From: a bacterium
Lineage (GTDB): Bacteria > Chloroflexota > Dormibacteria > UBA8260 > Bog-877
DNA: 23,794 nt
Reading direction: 5' to 3'
NCBI GenBank assembly: GCA_021817025.1
Contig: JAKAWF010000021.1
Location: forward strand, 1-23,794
Shown: piece after piece, positions 15,623-23,495 of the stretch
How the letters are laid out: each line of letters starts with the position of its first letter
How positions within the stretch are numbered: position 1 is the first letter of the stretch
The notes under the pieces: model-generated
Seen by the model: the letters and a program-made list of their open reading frames with translations, nothing else
The model's database searches: none
What the model was told of the DNA's origin: nothing
Position numbers and translations under genes: made by a program

Positions 15623-17182
15623 TCAGCCGTGGACAACGGTGATGCTCTGCAACAGGGTGTAGACCAGGGCCGGGAAGATACCCAGCACCAGAGTCCCCGC
15701 TCCAGCCAGCACCACCACCACCCCGGCCGGGATCCCAACCGCGGTCGAAGCCGAGGATGCCACCGCTCCCCCGTCGATCGACAGGCCGGCCACGCCAAAG
15801 GTGGTGTCGCCCTCCGCCTCGGTGACCGGGGTGAACATGACCAGGATCACTCGCAGGTAGTAGAAGAGGGAGACGGCGGAGGTCAGGATCCCCCAGACCG
15901 CCAGCGGCAGCTGACCGTCGTGAATCGCCGCGGAGAAGAGGAAGAACTTGCCGAAGAAGCCGACGGTCATGGGGAAGCCCGCGAGCGAGAGCATGAAGAG
16001 CGCCATCAGCCCCGCCAGCAGCGGTTGCCGGCGCCAGAGCCCAGCCAGCTGGGAGTAGCGGTCACAGTCCTCGCCCCGATGGCTGAGGATTGTCACCACC
16101 GCGAACGCACCGGTGTTCATGAAGGCGTAGGCGGCCAGGTAGTAGAGGGATGCCTGGGTGCCGTCCGGCCGCCCCACGGCCACCCCGATCAGGATGTAGC
16201 CGGCCTGGGCGATTCCGGAGTAGGCCAGCACGCGCTTGACCGACGTCTGCGCCACCGCCACCACGTTGCCGAAGATCATGGACATGATCGCCACCACCGC
16301 GATGGGGACCTCCCACTCGGATCGGTAGGGCGCCAGGGTCGCCGAGAACAAACGCAGGAAGACTGCGAAGGCGGCCACCTTGGTGGCGACCGACATGAAG
16401 GTCGTGACCACCGCCGGAGACCCCTGATACACGTCTGGCGTCCACCACTGGAAGGGAGCCGCCGACACCTTGAACAACAGCCCCACTGCCACCAGGGCGA
16501 CCCCGGCCAAGAGCATGGGATCGAAGCTCTGGGTCAGCGCCCCCTGGAGCAGCTGGTGGTGGATTGCGGACAGCCCGGTATGGCCGGTCTCGCCGTAGAT
16601 GAGCGCCATCCCGTAGACCAGAAAGCCGGAGGCGAACCCCCCCAACAACAGGTACTTCATGGCCGCCTCCTGCGACAGCGGCTCGTCTTTGGCAAAGCCC
16701 GCCAGAACGTACAGAGGAATCGACAGCAACTCGATTCCGAGGAAGATCACGATGAGATTGGTCGCCCCGGTCAGCACCAGCATGCCCGTCACCGACGCCA
16801 GCAGCAGGATGTAGTACTCCCCCTCCTCCATGCCCCGCCGGCGCAGGTAGCCGGGGCTCAGGCCGATCACCGCCAGCGCTGTCAGCAGCACCACGAAGTC
16901 GGCAAAGAGGGCAAACCGATCGCCGGCGTAGGCGCCGTTGAAGACCACCGGATTGGTGGCGTGCACGACCCACTGCCCGATCGCCGTCCCGAGCGCGCCC
17001 AGGAGAATGACCCCGGAGAGCACCGGCAGGAGCAGATTGCCGCGCCGCGGAACGGCCAGATCCGCCAAGAGCACCAGCACCGCGCCGCCGCCGACGATGA
17101 GGACCGGCAGGATGCCTACCAGGTCGGTGGCCGACACAAAGTGGAGTGGGAACCAGGGGGGCAGGGTGAGCGTGGCGGGCAT
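15623..17182 (-). CDS. nuoN: NADH-quinone oxidoreductase subunit N
   Basis: 519 residues, about 14 helices, an antiporter-like proton-translocating subunit of complex I. The key TM5 glutamate is present in IVIFLGIELLSIPLYVLAGF (Glu151), and the TM7 lysine in LLFKVSAAPFQWWTPDVYQG (Lys238). Both correspond to residues essential in the Escherichia coli subunit. ATG at 17182 overlaps the nuoM stop by one base (TGATG) and follows GGGAG by six bases; a TTG one codon earlier is possible. It is the last nuo gene here and is followed by a GT2 glycosyltransferase gene. Confidence 0.95.
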   Translation of the reverse strand: MPATLTLPPWFPLHFVSATDLVGILPVLIVGGGAVLVLLADLAVPRRGNLLLPVLSGVILLGALGTAIGQWVVHATNPVVFNGAYAGDRFALFADFVVLLTALAVIGLSPGYLRRRGMEEGEYYILLLASVTGMLVLTGATNLIVIFLGIELLSIPLYVLAGFAKDEPLSQEAAMKYLLLGGFASGFLVYGMALIYGETGHTGLSAIHHQLLQGALTQSFDPMLLAGVALVAVGLLFKVSAAPFQWWTPDVYQGSPAVVTTFMSVATKVAAFAVFLRLFSATLAPYRSEWEVPIAVVAIMSMIFGNVVAVAQTSVKRVLAYSGIAQAGYILIGVAVGRPDGTQASLYYLAAYAFMNTGAFAVVTILSHRGEDCDRYSQLAGLWRRQPLLAGLMALFMLSLAGFPMTVGFFGKFFLFSAAIHDGQLPLAVWGILTSAVSLFYYLRVILVMFTPVTEAEGDTTFGVAGLSIDGGAVASSASTAVGIPAGVVVVLAGAGTLVLGIFPALVYTLLQSITVVHG

Positions 17183-18972
17183 CAAGAACTCCCGCCCCCC
17201 GCCCGGCGAGCTGGGCCGATCGTTCGAGCGCTGGTCGCCGAGAGCACGGGAACCGAACCGCTGGGCCGGTTGGCGGCCTGGATGTACTGATCAGCGCTGA
17301 AACGGCTGTCGCGAATTATCGGCCCCGGGTAGACCCCGATGAAAATCATCAGGGCCACCAGCGGCGCCAGCGCCACGATCTCCACGGGACCAAGGTCGAC
17401 CCGCCCGAGTCTCCGGACTGCGGCGGCGACGCCGCCCTCATCGCTGGCTCCCGGAATCCGCAACGGCCCCTGGGTCACGCCCTGGTACATGCGCAACATG
17501 TACCAGCAGGCCAGGATGACCCCCAGGCTCGCCACGACCGCCCAGGCCGGCGACACCTGGAAGGCCCCCAGCAGGATCAGGAACTCGCCCACAAACGAAT
17601 TCATGAGCGGCATCCCGAGCCCGGCCAGCGCGACCACCAAGAACATTCCGGCCATGACCGGCATGACCTTCGCCACCCCCCCCAGATCGCGCAGGCTGCG
17701 GCTCCCGAAGCGGGCCTCGAAAATGCCCACGGAGATGAACAAGGCAGCGATGATGACGCCGTGGTTGACCATCTGGATGATGGCCCCGTTCAGCCCATCG
17801 ACGTTGAGGGCAAAGATGCCGAGGACGACAAAGCCGAGGTGGCTGATGGAGGCATAGGCCACCATCCGCTTGAGGTCGCTCTGAGCCAGGGCGGCGAGCG
17901 CCCCGTAGAGAATGCTGGCCACCGCCAGACCCATCATCAGCGGTTGAAAGACGTGGCTCGCCTGGGGAAAGAGAGTGAGGTTGTAGCGAATGAACCCGAA
18001 GGCGCCGAGCTTGCTGACGATCCCCGTGAAGAAGACCAGAAACGGCGTCTTCCCCGACGTGTAGGCATCCGGCAGCCAGCCATGAAATGGCACCAGCGGC
18101 ACCTTGATGGCGAACGCCAGCGCGAACGCCAGGAAGAGCCAGTCCTGGGCGTTGAGGAGCGCGACCCTATGGCCGAACAGGCTGAAGATGGTGGCGTGGG
18201 TACTCTGCACGAACGACTGGGCCGCGATCAGAGTCGGCACATCAAACGTGTAGACCCCTGTCTGAGCCCCCGTGACGAAGTACACCCCGATGATCGCCAG
18301 CAGCATGACCAGGCTGCCGGCGACTGTGTAGATGATGAACTTGAGCGCCGACTTCGCCCGCCGCCCGTCGCCCCAGCCGATCATGAGGAAGTAGAGCGGG
18401 ATCAGCGCCGCCTCCCAGAAGAAGTAGAAGAGGACCAGATCCAGGGACATCAGCACCCCGATCACGCCTGCCTCGGACAGCAGCATCAAGACGGCGAAAC
18501 TTCTCAGCCGCTCCTCCTTGCGGCTGAGCACCACCGCCCCGATCAGGAAGAGCAGGCCGGCCAGGGCGATCAGCCAGACCGAGAGTCCGTCCACTCCCAC
18601 GTGGTACGAGAAGTTGATCGGGGGCGGACCCGCCTGGTTGAAGGCGTTGTTGCCCTCGTTGAAGGCCGGGTGGGCCTGGGACAGAGAGGGAGCGCTGTGG
18701 AGCCAGTTCACCTGCTCTTGGAACTGGAAGCTGACCGGTGAGTGGACCTGAGACAGGGGCTGCCCGTTGGCGGTCCCGGTCAGCTTGGAGGCTCCCGGGC
18801 TGGGAACCGCCAGGAAGGCAACCAGCAGGACGCAGCTGAGCCCCAGGGTCACCGCGGTCACCGCGATCAGGGTGAGCCGGATGGCCCGGGCCCGAGCCGC
18901 GGGCAGCGCCAGCAACCCCAGCGCGCCCGCCACCGGCACCAGCAGCAGCACGGTCAGGATGGGCCAGTTCAC
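17182..18972 (-). CDS. nuoM: NADH-quinone oxidoreductase subunit M
   Basis: 596 residues from a GTG at 18972 that overlaps the nuoL stop by four bases (GTGA) and follows GAGG. This membrane subunit of complex I has the essential glutamate in LVLFYFFWEAALIPLYFLMI (Glu187), the TM7 lysine in FAIKVPLVPFHGWLPDAY (Lys290), and the family marker YHVGVDGLSVWLI (about 123-135). It is longer than the about 500 residues of the E. coli subunit. Part of the extra length is an Asn/Pro/Gly-rich segment of about 30 residues (about 91-119), between the usual EQVNW and INFSYHVGVDG, in the loop before TM3. The rest comes from the C-terminal side, where PIIRDSRFSADQYIQA is followed by a Ser/Arg/Gly-rich tail. 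Confidence 0.95.
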   Translation of the reverse strand: MNWPILTVLLLVPVAGALGLLALPAARARAIRLTLIAVTAVTLGLSCVLLVAFLAVPSPGASKLTGTANGQPLSQVHSPVSFQFQEQVNWLHSAPSLSQAHPAFNEGNNAFNQAGPPPINFSYHVGVDGLSVWLIALAGLLFLIGAVVLSRKEERLRSFAVLMLLSEAGVIGVLMSLDLVLFYFFWEAALIPLYFLMIGWGDGRRAKSALKFIIYTVAGSLVMLLAIIGVYFVTGAQTGVYTFDVPTLIAAQSFVQSTHATIFSLFGHRVALLNAQDWLFLAFALAFAIKVPLVPFHGWLPDAYTSGKTPFLVFFTGIVSKLGAFGFIRYNLTLFPQASHVFQPLMMGLAVASILYGALAALAQSDLKRMVAYASISHLGFVVLGIFALNVDGLNGAIIQMVNHGVIIAALFISVGIFEARFGSRSLRDLGGVAKVMPVMAGMFLVVALAGLGMPLMNSFVGEFLILLGAFQVSPAWAVVASLGVILACWYMLRMYQGVTQGPLRIPGASDEGGVAAAVRRLGRVDLGPVEIVALAPLVALMIFIGVYPGPIIRDSRFSADQYIQAANRPSGSVPVLSATSARTIGPARRAGGGSS

Positions 18973-20972
18973 GAGAGCCTCAGTCCCAGGATCACGAGCC
19001 CGACCACCGCGAAGAAGAAGAACCACATCGCGTAGTCCTTCAAGAAGCCCGTCTGAAAGGTGCGGAAGTCGTCCGCCAGGGTGCCGATCGAGTCCCTCAC
19101 CCCCGCCAGCGCCCCGTCAACCACGTCCGGCTCGATGACTCTCCGCACCGCCCCGGCCAGCATCACCGTCGGCCGCACCAGCGCCGCATCGTAGATCTCA
19201 TCCCAGTAGAACTTGTGGAAGGAGAGCTGGTAGAGCCAGGGCAGGTAGCGCGGGATCAACTCCCGGGAGACCAGCCCCCGTCCGTAGACCGCCCAGACAA
19301 TCCCGACGCCCAGCAGGCTCAGCAAGACCCCCCCCAGCAGCGCGAGTCCACCGGCTGTGTCACTCGCGGTCGCGGCCGGGACCCCCAACACCGGCTTCAG
19401 GAAGGCGGAGAACAGCGTGATCGGAGCAAAACCCGCGAAGTCGACATTGAGGAACCCGACAACCGTGGACAGAAGGGCCAGCACCATCACCGGCAGCAGC
19501 ATGACCAGGGGCGCCTCGTGGGCGTGTTCGGCGTGCTCCGAACGGGGCTGGCCTCGAAAGGCGATCCAGACCACCCGGAAAATGTAGAAGCTGGTGAGCA
19601 CATTCACGCTGACGCCGACCACCCACAGCCAGGGCACCGCCGGCCCCAGAGCCAGGCCGGAGCTGAGCAGCTCCTCCTTGCTGAAGAAGCCGGCGAAGAT
19701 GGGGATACCGGCCAGAGCCAGGGCCCCCACCGCGAAGGCCCCGAAGGTCCACTTCATCCGTTTCGACAGCCCTCCCATGACCCGAATGTCCTGGTCGTCG
19801 TGGAGGGCGTGGATGACGTTGCCCGCAGCCAGGAACAGCAGCGCCTTGAAGCAGGCATGCGTGAGGAACTGGAACATCCCGGCCGAGTAGGCGCCCACTC
19901 CGACGGCGAAGATCATGAGTCCGATCTGGCTCATGGTGGAGTAGGCGATCACCCGCTTGATGTCGTACTGGGTGCAGCCGATGATGGCCGCCATCAGGGC
20001 CGTGCCGATGCCGATCACCGCCACCGTGCCCGCCGCCACCGGGGCCTGCTGGTAGATGGGATGGAAGCGCGCCACCAGGTAGACCCCGGCGGTCACCATG
20101 GTCGCCGCGTGGATCAGGGCCGACACCGGCGTGGGGCCCTCCATCGCGTCCGGCAGCCAGGTGTGAAGAGGCCACTGGGCGGACTTGGCGGCCGCCCCGA
20201 GGAAGAGGAGCAGCCCGATGGCGGTCACCATGCCGCCACCCACCGGCCCCAGTCCGTTGTGGAAGTGGGCCCCCGGTCCGACGTTGGCGAAGATGGTCTG
20301 CATGTTCACGGTGTGCAACAACTGGCCCTGGGGGCCGCGCAGATTGAGGAAAATCAGGAAAGCGCCCAGGACCAGGCCCACGTCACCGATCACCTGGGTG
20401 ACGAAGGCCTTGCGGCCCGCCACCACCGCCGAGCGGCGCTCATACCAGAAGGCGATCAGGGCGTAGGACGCGAACGCCACCATCGCCCAGCCGATGATCA
20501 GGAACACCAGGGTGTTGCTCATCACCAGCAGCAACATGCTGGTGATGAAGATGTTCATGTAGGCGAAGAAGCGATTGAAGCTGGGGTCCTCGGCCATGTA
20601 GCCGACGCTGTAGACGTGGATCAGGCCCCCGATGCCGGTGATCACCAGCATCATCAGCACCGACAGCGGATCGATTCGCACACTGAAGTTGGCGTTGAGA
20701 CCCGCCTGCGCCGGCACCCCGTGCCCAGCCGCGACCGAGGCGTTGAGCCAATGCCAGAAGACCACGGTGACCCCCCGGGACGAGGCCGGCTGCTGGAGCA
20801 TGTCCACCAATGTGATCAAGGTGGCCACGAAGGCACCCAGGACAACCCCGGGCCCCATCCATGCCACCAGGCGGCGGGGCAGGCGCCCCATGGTCAGGGC
20901 GTTGACCGCAAACCCAGCCGTGGGCAGGCCCAAGATGATGGCGCTCAGGACGAAGATGGAGGTCGGGTTCAT
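18969..20972 (-). CDS. nuoL: NADH-quinone oxidoreductase subunit L, with alanine at the TM5 glutamate position
   Basis: 667 residues, the distal antiporter-like subunit with the long lateral helix at the C-terminus. Conserved parts are NANFSVRIDPLS, AFVTQVIGDVGL (Asp197), AAAKSAQWPLHTWLPDAMEG (Lys263, equivalent to E. coli Lys229), ALIHAATMVTAGVYLVAR and THACFKALLFLAAGNVIHAL. The C-terminal HKFYWDEIYDAALVRP is also typical. The segment that normally reads GWE.VGL.SYLLI is GWAMVAFASYALIAFWYERR, so the functionally important TM5 glutamate (Glu144 in E. coli) is Ala163, coded by GCG at 20484-20486. In NuoM and NuoN of the same operon the glutamate is present. Start ATG at 20972, seven bases after the nuoK stop, with only a weak ribosome site. 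Confidence 0.95.
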   Translation of the reverse strand: MNPTSIFVLSAIILGLPTAGFAVNALTMGRLPRRLVAWMGPGVVLGAFVATLITLVDMLQQPASSRGVTVVFWHWLNASVAAGHGVPAQAGLNANFSVRIDPLSVLMMLVITGIGGLIHVYSVGYMAEDPSFNRFFAYMNIFITSMLLLVMSNTLVFLIIGWAMVAFASYALIAFWYERRSAVVAGRKAFVTQVIGDVGLVLGAFLIFLNLRGPQGQLLHTVNMQTIFANVGPGAHFHNGLGPVGGGMVTAIGLLLFLGAAAKSAQWPLHTWLPDAMEGPTPVSALIHAATMVTAGVYLVARFHPIYQQAPVAAGTVAVIGIGTALMAAIIGCTQYDIKRVIAYSTMSQIGLMIFAVGVGAYSAGMFQFLTHACFKALLFLAAGNVIHALHDDQDIRVMGGLSKRMKWTFGAFAVGALALAGIPIFAGFFSKEELLSSGLALGPAVPWLWVVGVSVNVLTSFYIFRVVWIAFRGQPRSEHAEHAHEAPLVMLLPVMVLALLSTVVGFLNVDFAGFAPITLFSAFLKPVLGVPAATASDTAGGLALLGGVLLSLLGVGIVWAVYGRGLVSRELIPRYLPWLYQLSFHKFYWDEIYDAALVRPTVMLAGAVRRVIEPDVVDGALAGVRDSIGTLADDFRTFQTGFLKDYAMWFFFFAVVGLVILGLRLS

Positions 20973-20979
20973 GGTCGGC

Positions 20980-21285
20980 TCACTCGCTCATCTCGCTGAG
21001 CTCGTCGAGGTTGAGCTTGTGCCCGCTCCGGTACACCCCGGTGATCAGGGCCAGCCCCACCACCACCTCGCTGGCCGCCACCGCGATCACGATCAAGGCG
21101 AAGACCTGACCGGCCATGGTGTGGGTGTAGCGGGCGTAGGTGACCAGGGCCAGATTGGCGGCATTGAGCATGAGTTCGATCGACATGAACACCACCAGCG
21201 GATTGCGCCTCACCAGCACCCCTGCCGCGCCCACCGAGAACATCGCGGCCGACAGGATCAGGAAGCCTGGGAACAACCCGGTCAC
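20980..21285 (-). CDS. nuoK: NADH-quinone oxidoreductase subunit K
   Basis: 101 residues with three membrane helices. Both conserved membrane glutamates are visible: VVFMSIELMLNAANLALVTY (the E. coli Glu36 position) and IAVAASEVVVGLALI (Glu72). It forms part of the proton path between the quinone site and the antiporter-like subunits. The GTG at 21285 overlaps the nuoJ stop by four bases (GTGA). This start gives the standard family length; a much longer frame upstream is only a shadow of nuoJ. Confidence 0.95.
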   Translation of the reverse strand: MTGLFPGFLILSAAMFSVGAAGVLVRRNPLVVFMSIELMLNAANLALVTYARYTHTMAGQVFALIVIAVAASEVVVGLALITGVYRSGHKLNLDELSEMSE

Positions 21286-21815
21286 AGGTTGGGCCTCCGG
21301 CGCTTGGACAGGTAGACCGCCCCCACCGCCGCCACCAACAGCAGCAGCGAGGTCACCTCGAAGGGCAGCAGGTAAGTGGTGAAGAGCTGCTCTCCCAGGG
21401 TCTGGACCTGTCCGTGGGCGTTCACCAGGCTCGGGGAGAATGGTCCCAAGCCGCCGTGGAATCGACCGTTGGCGGTGACGGTGATGCCATTCAGAGCCAG
21501 CCGTCCGATCATGGCCGTGAAGACGACCGCCATGACCCCACCCAGCAGCATCCGCAACTCCAGCGGCCGCACCCGCTCCTCGGCCCCCGGCGAGAGCAGG
21601 GCGATGATGAACACGAACAGCACCATCACCGCGCCCGCGTACACGATGATCTGCACCGCGGCGAGGAACTGAGCGTCCAGGAGCAGGAACAACACCGCCA
21701 GCGAGACCATGTTCAGAACCAGGCTGAGGGCCGAGTAGAGGGTGCGCTGGCTGAGCACCACGCCCAGAGCGCCCCCAAAGGCCAGCACCGCGGCTATCCC
21801 AAAGACGACCGTCAT
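21282..21815 (-). CDS. nuoJ: NADH-quinone oxidoreductase subunit J
   Basis: 177 residues, five predicted helices. It has the characteristic SALSLVLNMVSLAVLFLLLD and AAVQIIVYAGAVMVLFVFII, the helix that carries the pi-bulge involved in coupling quinone reduction to proton pumping. A long hydrophilic loop of about 45 residues precedes the last helix, and the protein ends in a basic KRRRPNL tail. The ATG at 21815 overlaps the nuoI stop (ATGA). Length and position in the operon are standard. Confidence 0.94.
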   Translation of the reverse strand: MTVVFGIAAVLAFGGALGVVLSQRTLYSALSLVLNMVSLAVLFLLLDAQFLAAVQIIVYAGAVMVLFVFIIALLSPGAEERVRPLELRMLLGGVMAVVFTAMIGRLALNGITVTANGRFHGGLGPFSPSLVNAHGQVQTLGEQLFTTYLLPFEVTSLLLLVAAVGAVYLSKRRRPNL

Positions 21816-22402
21816 ACGGGTGCGGCCCCTCCCCCACTCTGGCGGGACCCGGGGATCGGCGGTCTCAGCCCGGGCGCTGACCCGGCCGGTCCCTGGTGGC
21901 TGGAGCCCGGCCCCAGGGGACTGGGCTGCGGGGCAGGGGCTCCCCGCCCGTCCGCGACCCCCTGCTCCATCGGCCGGAAGCCCGGCCAGGCTTCCAGGAG
22001 GTCGTCCTTGGTCGCCACCAAACGCTCACGCTTGTAGTCGGCGAGATCAAGGCGCGGGCCGAGGGTGATGGCCTCGGTAGGACACGCCTCGGCGCAGTAG
22101 CCGCAGTAGATGCAACGCATCAGGTTGATCTCGTAACGAACTGCGTAGCGTTCCCCTGGGGAAACCGGACGCTGGGGGTCGTTCTCCGCCGCCTGCACAT
22201 AGATGCAGCCAACCGGGCAGGCGCCGGCGCAGAGCTCGCAGCCGATGCACTTCTCGAGCCCATTGTCATAGCGGTGAAGGATGTGATGGCCACGATGCCT
22301 GGGCGGCACCGGCCGCTGCTCCTCTGGGTACTGGATGGTGATGGGCTTGGTCGTCATCTCGCGCATGGTGATGCGCAAGCCCCCGATCAACTCACGAAAC
22401 AT
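21812..22402 (-). CDS. nuoI: NADH-quinone oxidoreductase subunit I (2x[4Fe-4S] ferredoxin-like) with Pro/Gly-rich tail
   Basis: 196 residues. It carries two cluster motifs, CIGCELCAGACPVGC (Cys52, 55, 58, 62) and CIYCGYCAEACPTEAI (Cys97, 100, 103, 107), which hold the N6a and N6b clusters that pass electrons towards N2 and quinone. The N-terminus (GGLRITMREMTTKPITIQYP) is the amphipathic membrane-contact segment of the family. After about residue 148 there is a disordered-looking tail of nearly 50 residues rich in Pro, Gly and Ser, not present in most homologues. The ATG at 22402 follows GAGGTG by seven bases. It is separated from nuoH by 34 bp. Confidence 0.95.
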   Translation of the reverse strand: MFRELIGGLRITMREMTTKPITIQYPEEQRPVPPRHRGHHILHRYDNGLEKCIGCELCAGACPVGCIYVQAAENDPQRPVSPGERYAVRYEINLMRCIYCGYCAEACPTEAITLGPRLDLADYKRERLVATKDDLLEAWPGFRPMEQGVADGRGAPAPQPSPLGPGSSHQGPAGSAPGLRPPIPGSRQSGGGAAPV

Positions 22403-22436
22403 GACCTGTCACCTCATCGCCCGGACCGGATGGCCA

Positions 22437-23495
22437 TCAGTGCAGCGCCACGAACACGCTGGTGAGCAGCACGTTCGCCATGCCCAGGGGCAGGAGCACC
22501 TTCCAGCCGAACTGCATCAGGCGGTCGTAGCGCAGCCGGGGGAAGGTCCAGCGCACCCACATCATGATGAAGATCAACACGGCCACCTTGCCCGCGAACC
22601 AGACCGGGCCGAGCCAGTTGGGCAGGAAGAAAAGGGGTGCCATCCAGCCCCCCAGGAACATCACGGTGGCGATCGAGCACACCGTGATCATGTTGATGTA
22701 CTCGGCCATGAAGAAGAGCCCAAAGCGCATCCCGGAATACTCGGTATGGTAGCCCGCCACCAGCTCCGACTCCGCCTCCGGCAGGTCGAAGGGGAGCCGG
22801 TTGGTCTCCGCCAAGGCACCGGTGAAGTAGAGCAGGAAGCCCAGGGGCTGCAGGAAGACGAACCACAGGGAGTGCTGCTGGGTGACCAGGGTCTCCAGGT
22901 TCAGCGAACCTGCCAGCAGCACCGGGCCGATGAGGGCGAAGCTGACCGCCATCTCGTAGCTGATCAACTGCGCGGAACTCCGCAGTGCCCCCAGCAGTGA
23001 GTACTTGGAGTTGCTGGCCCAGCCACCCAGAAAGATCGAGTAGACCCCGAGCGAGGTGATCGCCAGGATGAAGAGCAGGCCCACGTTGAGGTGAGCCAGA
23101 TCCCAGTGCAGCGGGTAGCCCCCAGGACAGGCCGCCGACAGGGGGCCGGCGCCATGGGTCCCGCCGATGCAAATCGTCTGATCCACCGGGATCACCGAGA
23201 AGGCGAACAGAGCCGCACATGCCGCCAGCGCCGGCGCCAGCAGATACAGGAAGTGGTCCCTGCCCTCAGGGGCTGCCTTCTCCTTCAGAAAGAGCTTGAC
23301 GGCGTCGGCCGCCGGCTGCATGAGCCCGAAGGGCCCCACCCGGTTGGGCCCGTAGCGCAACTGGATCCGAGCCGACAGCTTGCGCTCGGTGAGGGTCAGG
23401 TAGGCGAAGCCAGTGGCCAGGACGATGATGATGAGAAGCCCCTTCACCGCCGCCACCACCACTGCCAGCAGGATGGAAGTGGCCGCCGGGCTCAT
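22437..23495 (-). CDS. nuoH: NADH-quinone oxidoreductase subunit H
   Basis: 352 residues from an ATG at 23495 that overlaps the nuoG stop by four bases (ATGA); an in-frame start at 23510 is less likely. Eight helices form the quinone-channel subunit. Conserved signatures are TERKLSARIQLRYGPNRVGP near the N-terminus, GLMQPAADAVKLFLKE, and the acidic quinone-site loop AETNRLPFDLPEAESELVAG followed by YHTEYSGMRF. A cysteine-containing, glycine-rich loop (about 105-130, ICIGGTHGAGPLSAACPGG) after the second helix is longer than in E. coli. It is tightly coupled to nuoG and nuoI. Confidence 0.95.
   Translation of the reverse strand: MSPAATSILLAVVVAAVKGLLIIIVLATGFAYLTLTERKLSARIQLRYGPNRVGPFGLMQPAADAVKLFLKEKAAPEGRDHFLYLLAPALAACAALFAFSVIPVDQTICIGGTHGAGPLSAACPGGYPLHWDLAHLNVGLLFILAITSLGVYSIFLGGWASNSKYSLLGALRSSAQLISYEMAVSFALIGPVLLAGSLNLETLVTQQHSLWFVFLQPLGFLLYFTGALAETNRLPFDLPEAESELVAGYHTEYSGMRFGLFFMAEYINMITVCSIATVMFLGGWMAPLFFLPNWLGPVWFAGKVAVLIFIMMWVRWTFPRLRYDRLMQFGWKVLLPLGMANVLLTSVFVALH

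Noticed and set aside
15592..15798. N-terminal extension of the GT2 protein into nuoN
   Set aside because: The extra residues (Trp/Cys/Arg-rich) are a shadow of the nuoN 3' end; the family starts at the VSLVIPAHNE strand.
15566..17290. Long plus-strand open frame opposite nuoN
   Set aside because: Polar, Gln/His/Arg-rich antisense of a hydrophobic membrane gene, the classic artefact of reverse-complemented leucine, valine and alanine codons.
19215..20999. Long plus-strand open frame opposite nuoL
   Set aside because: Same antisense artefact; nuoL on the minus strand is unambiguous.
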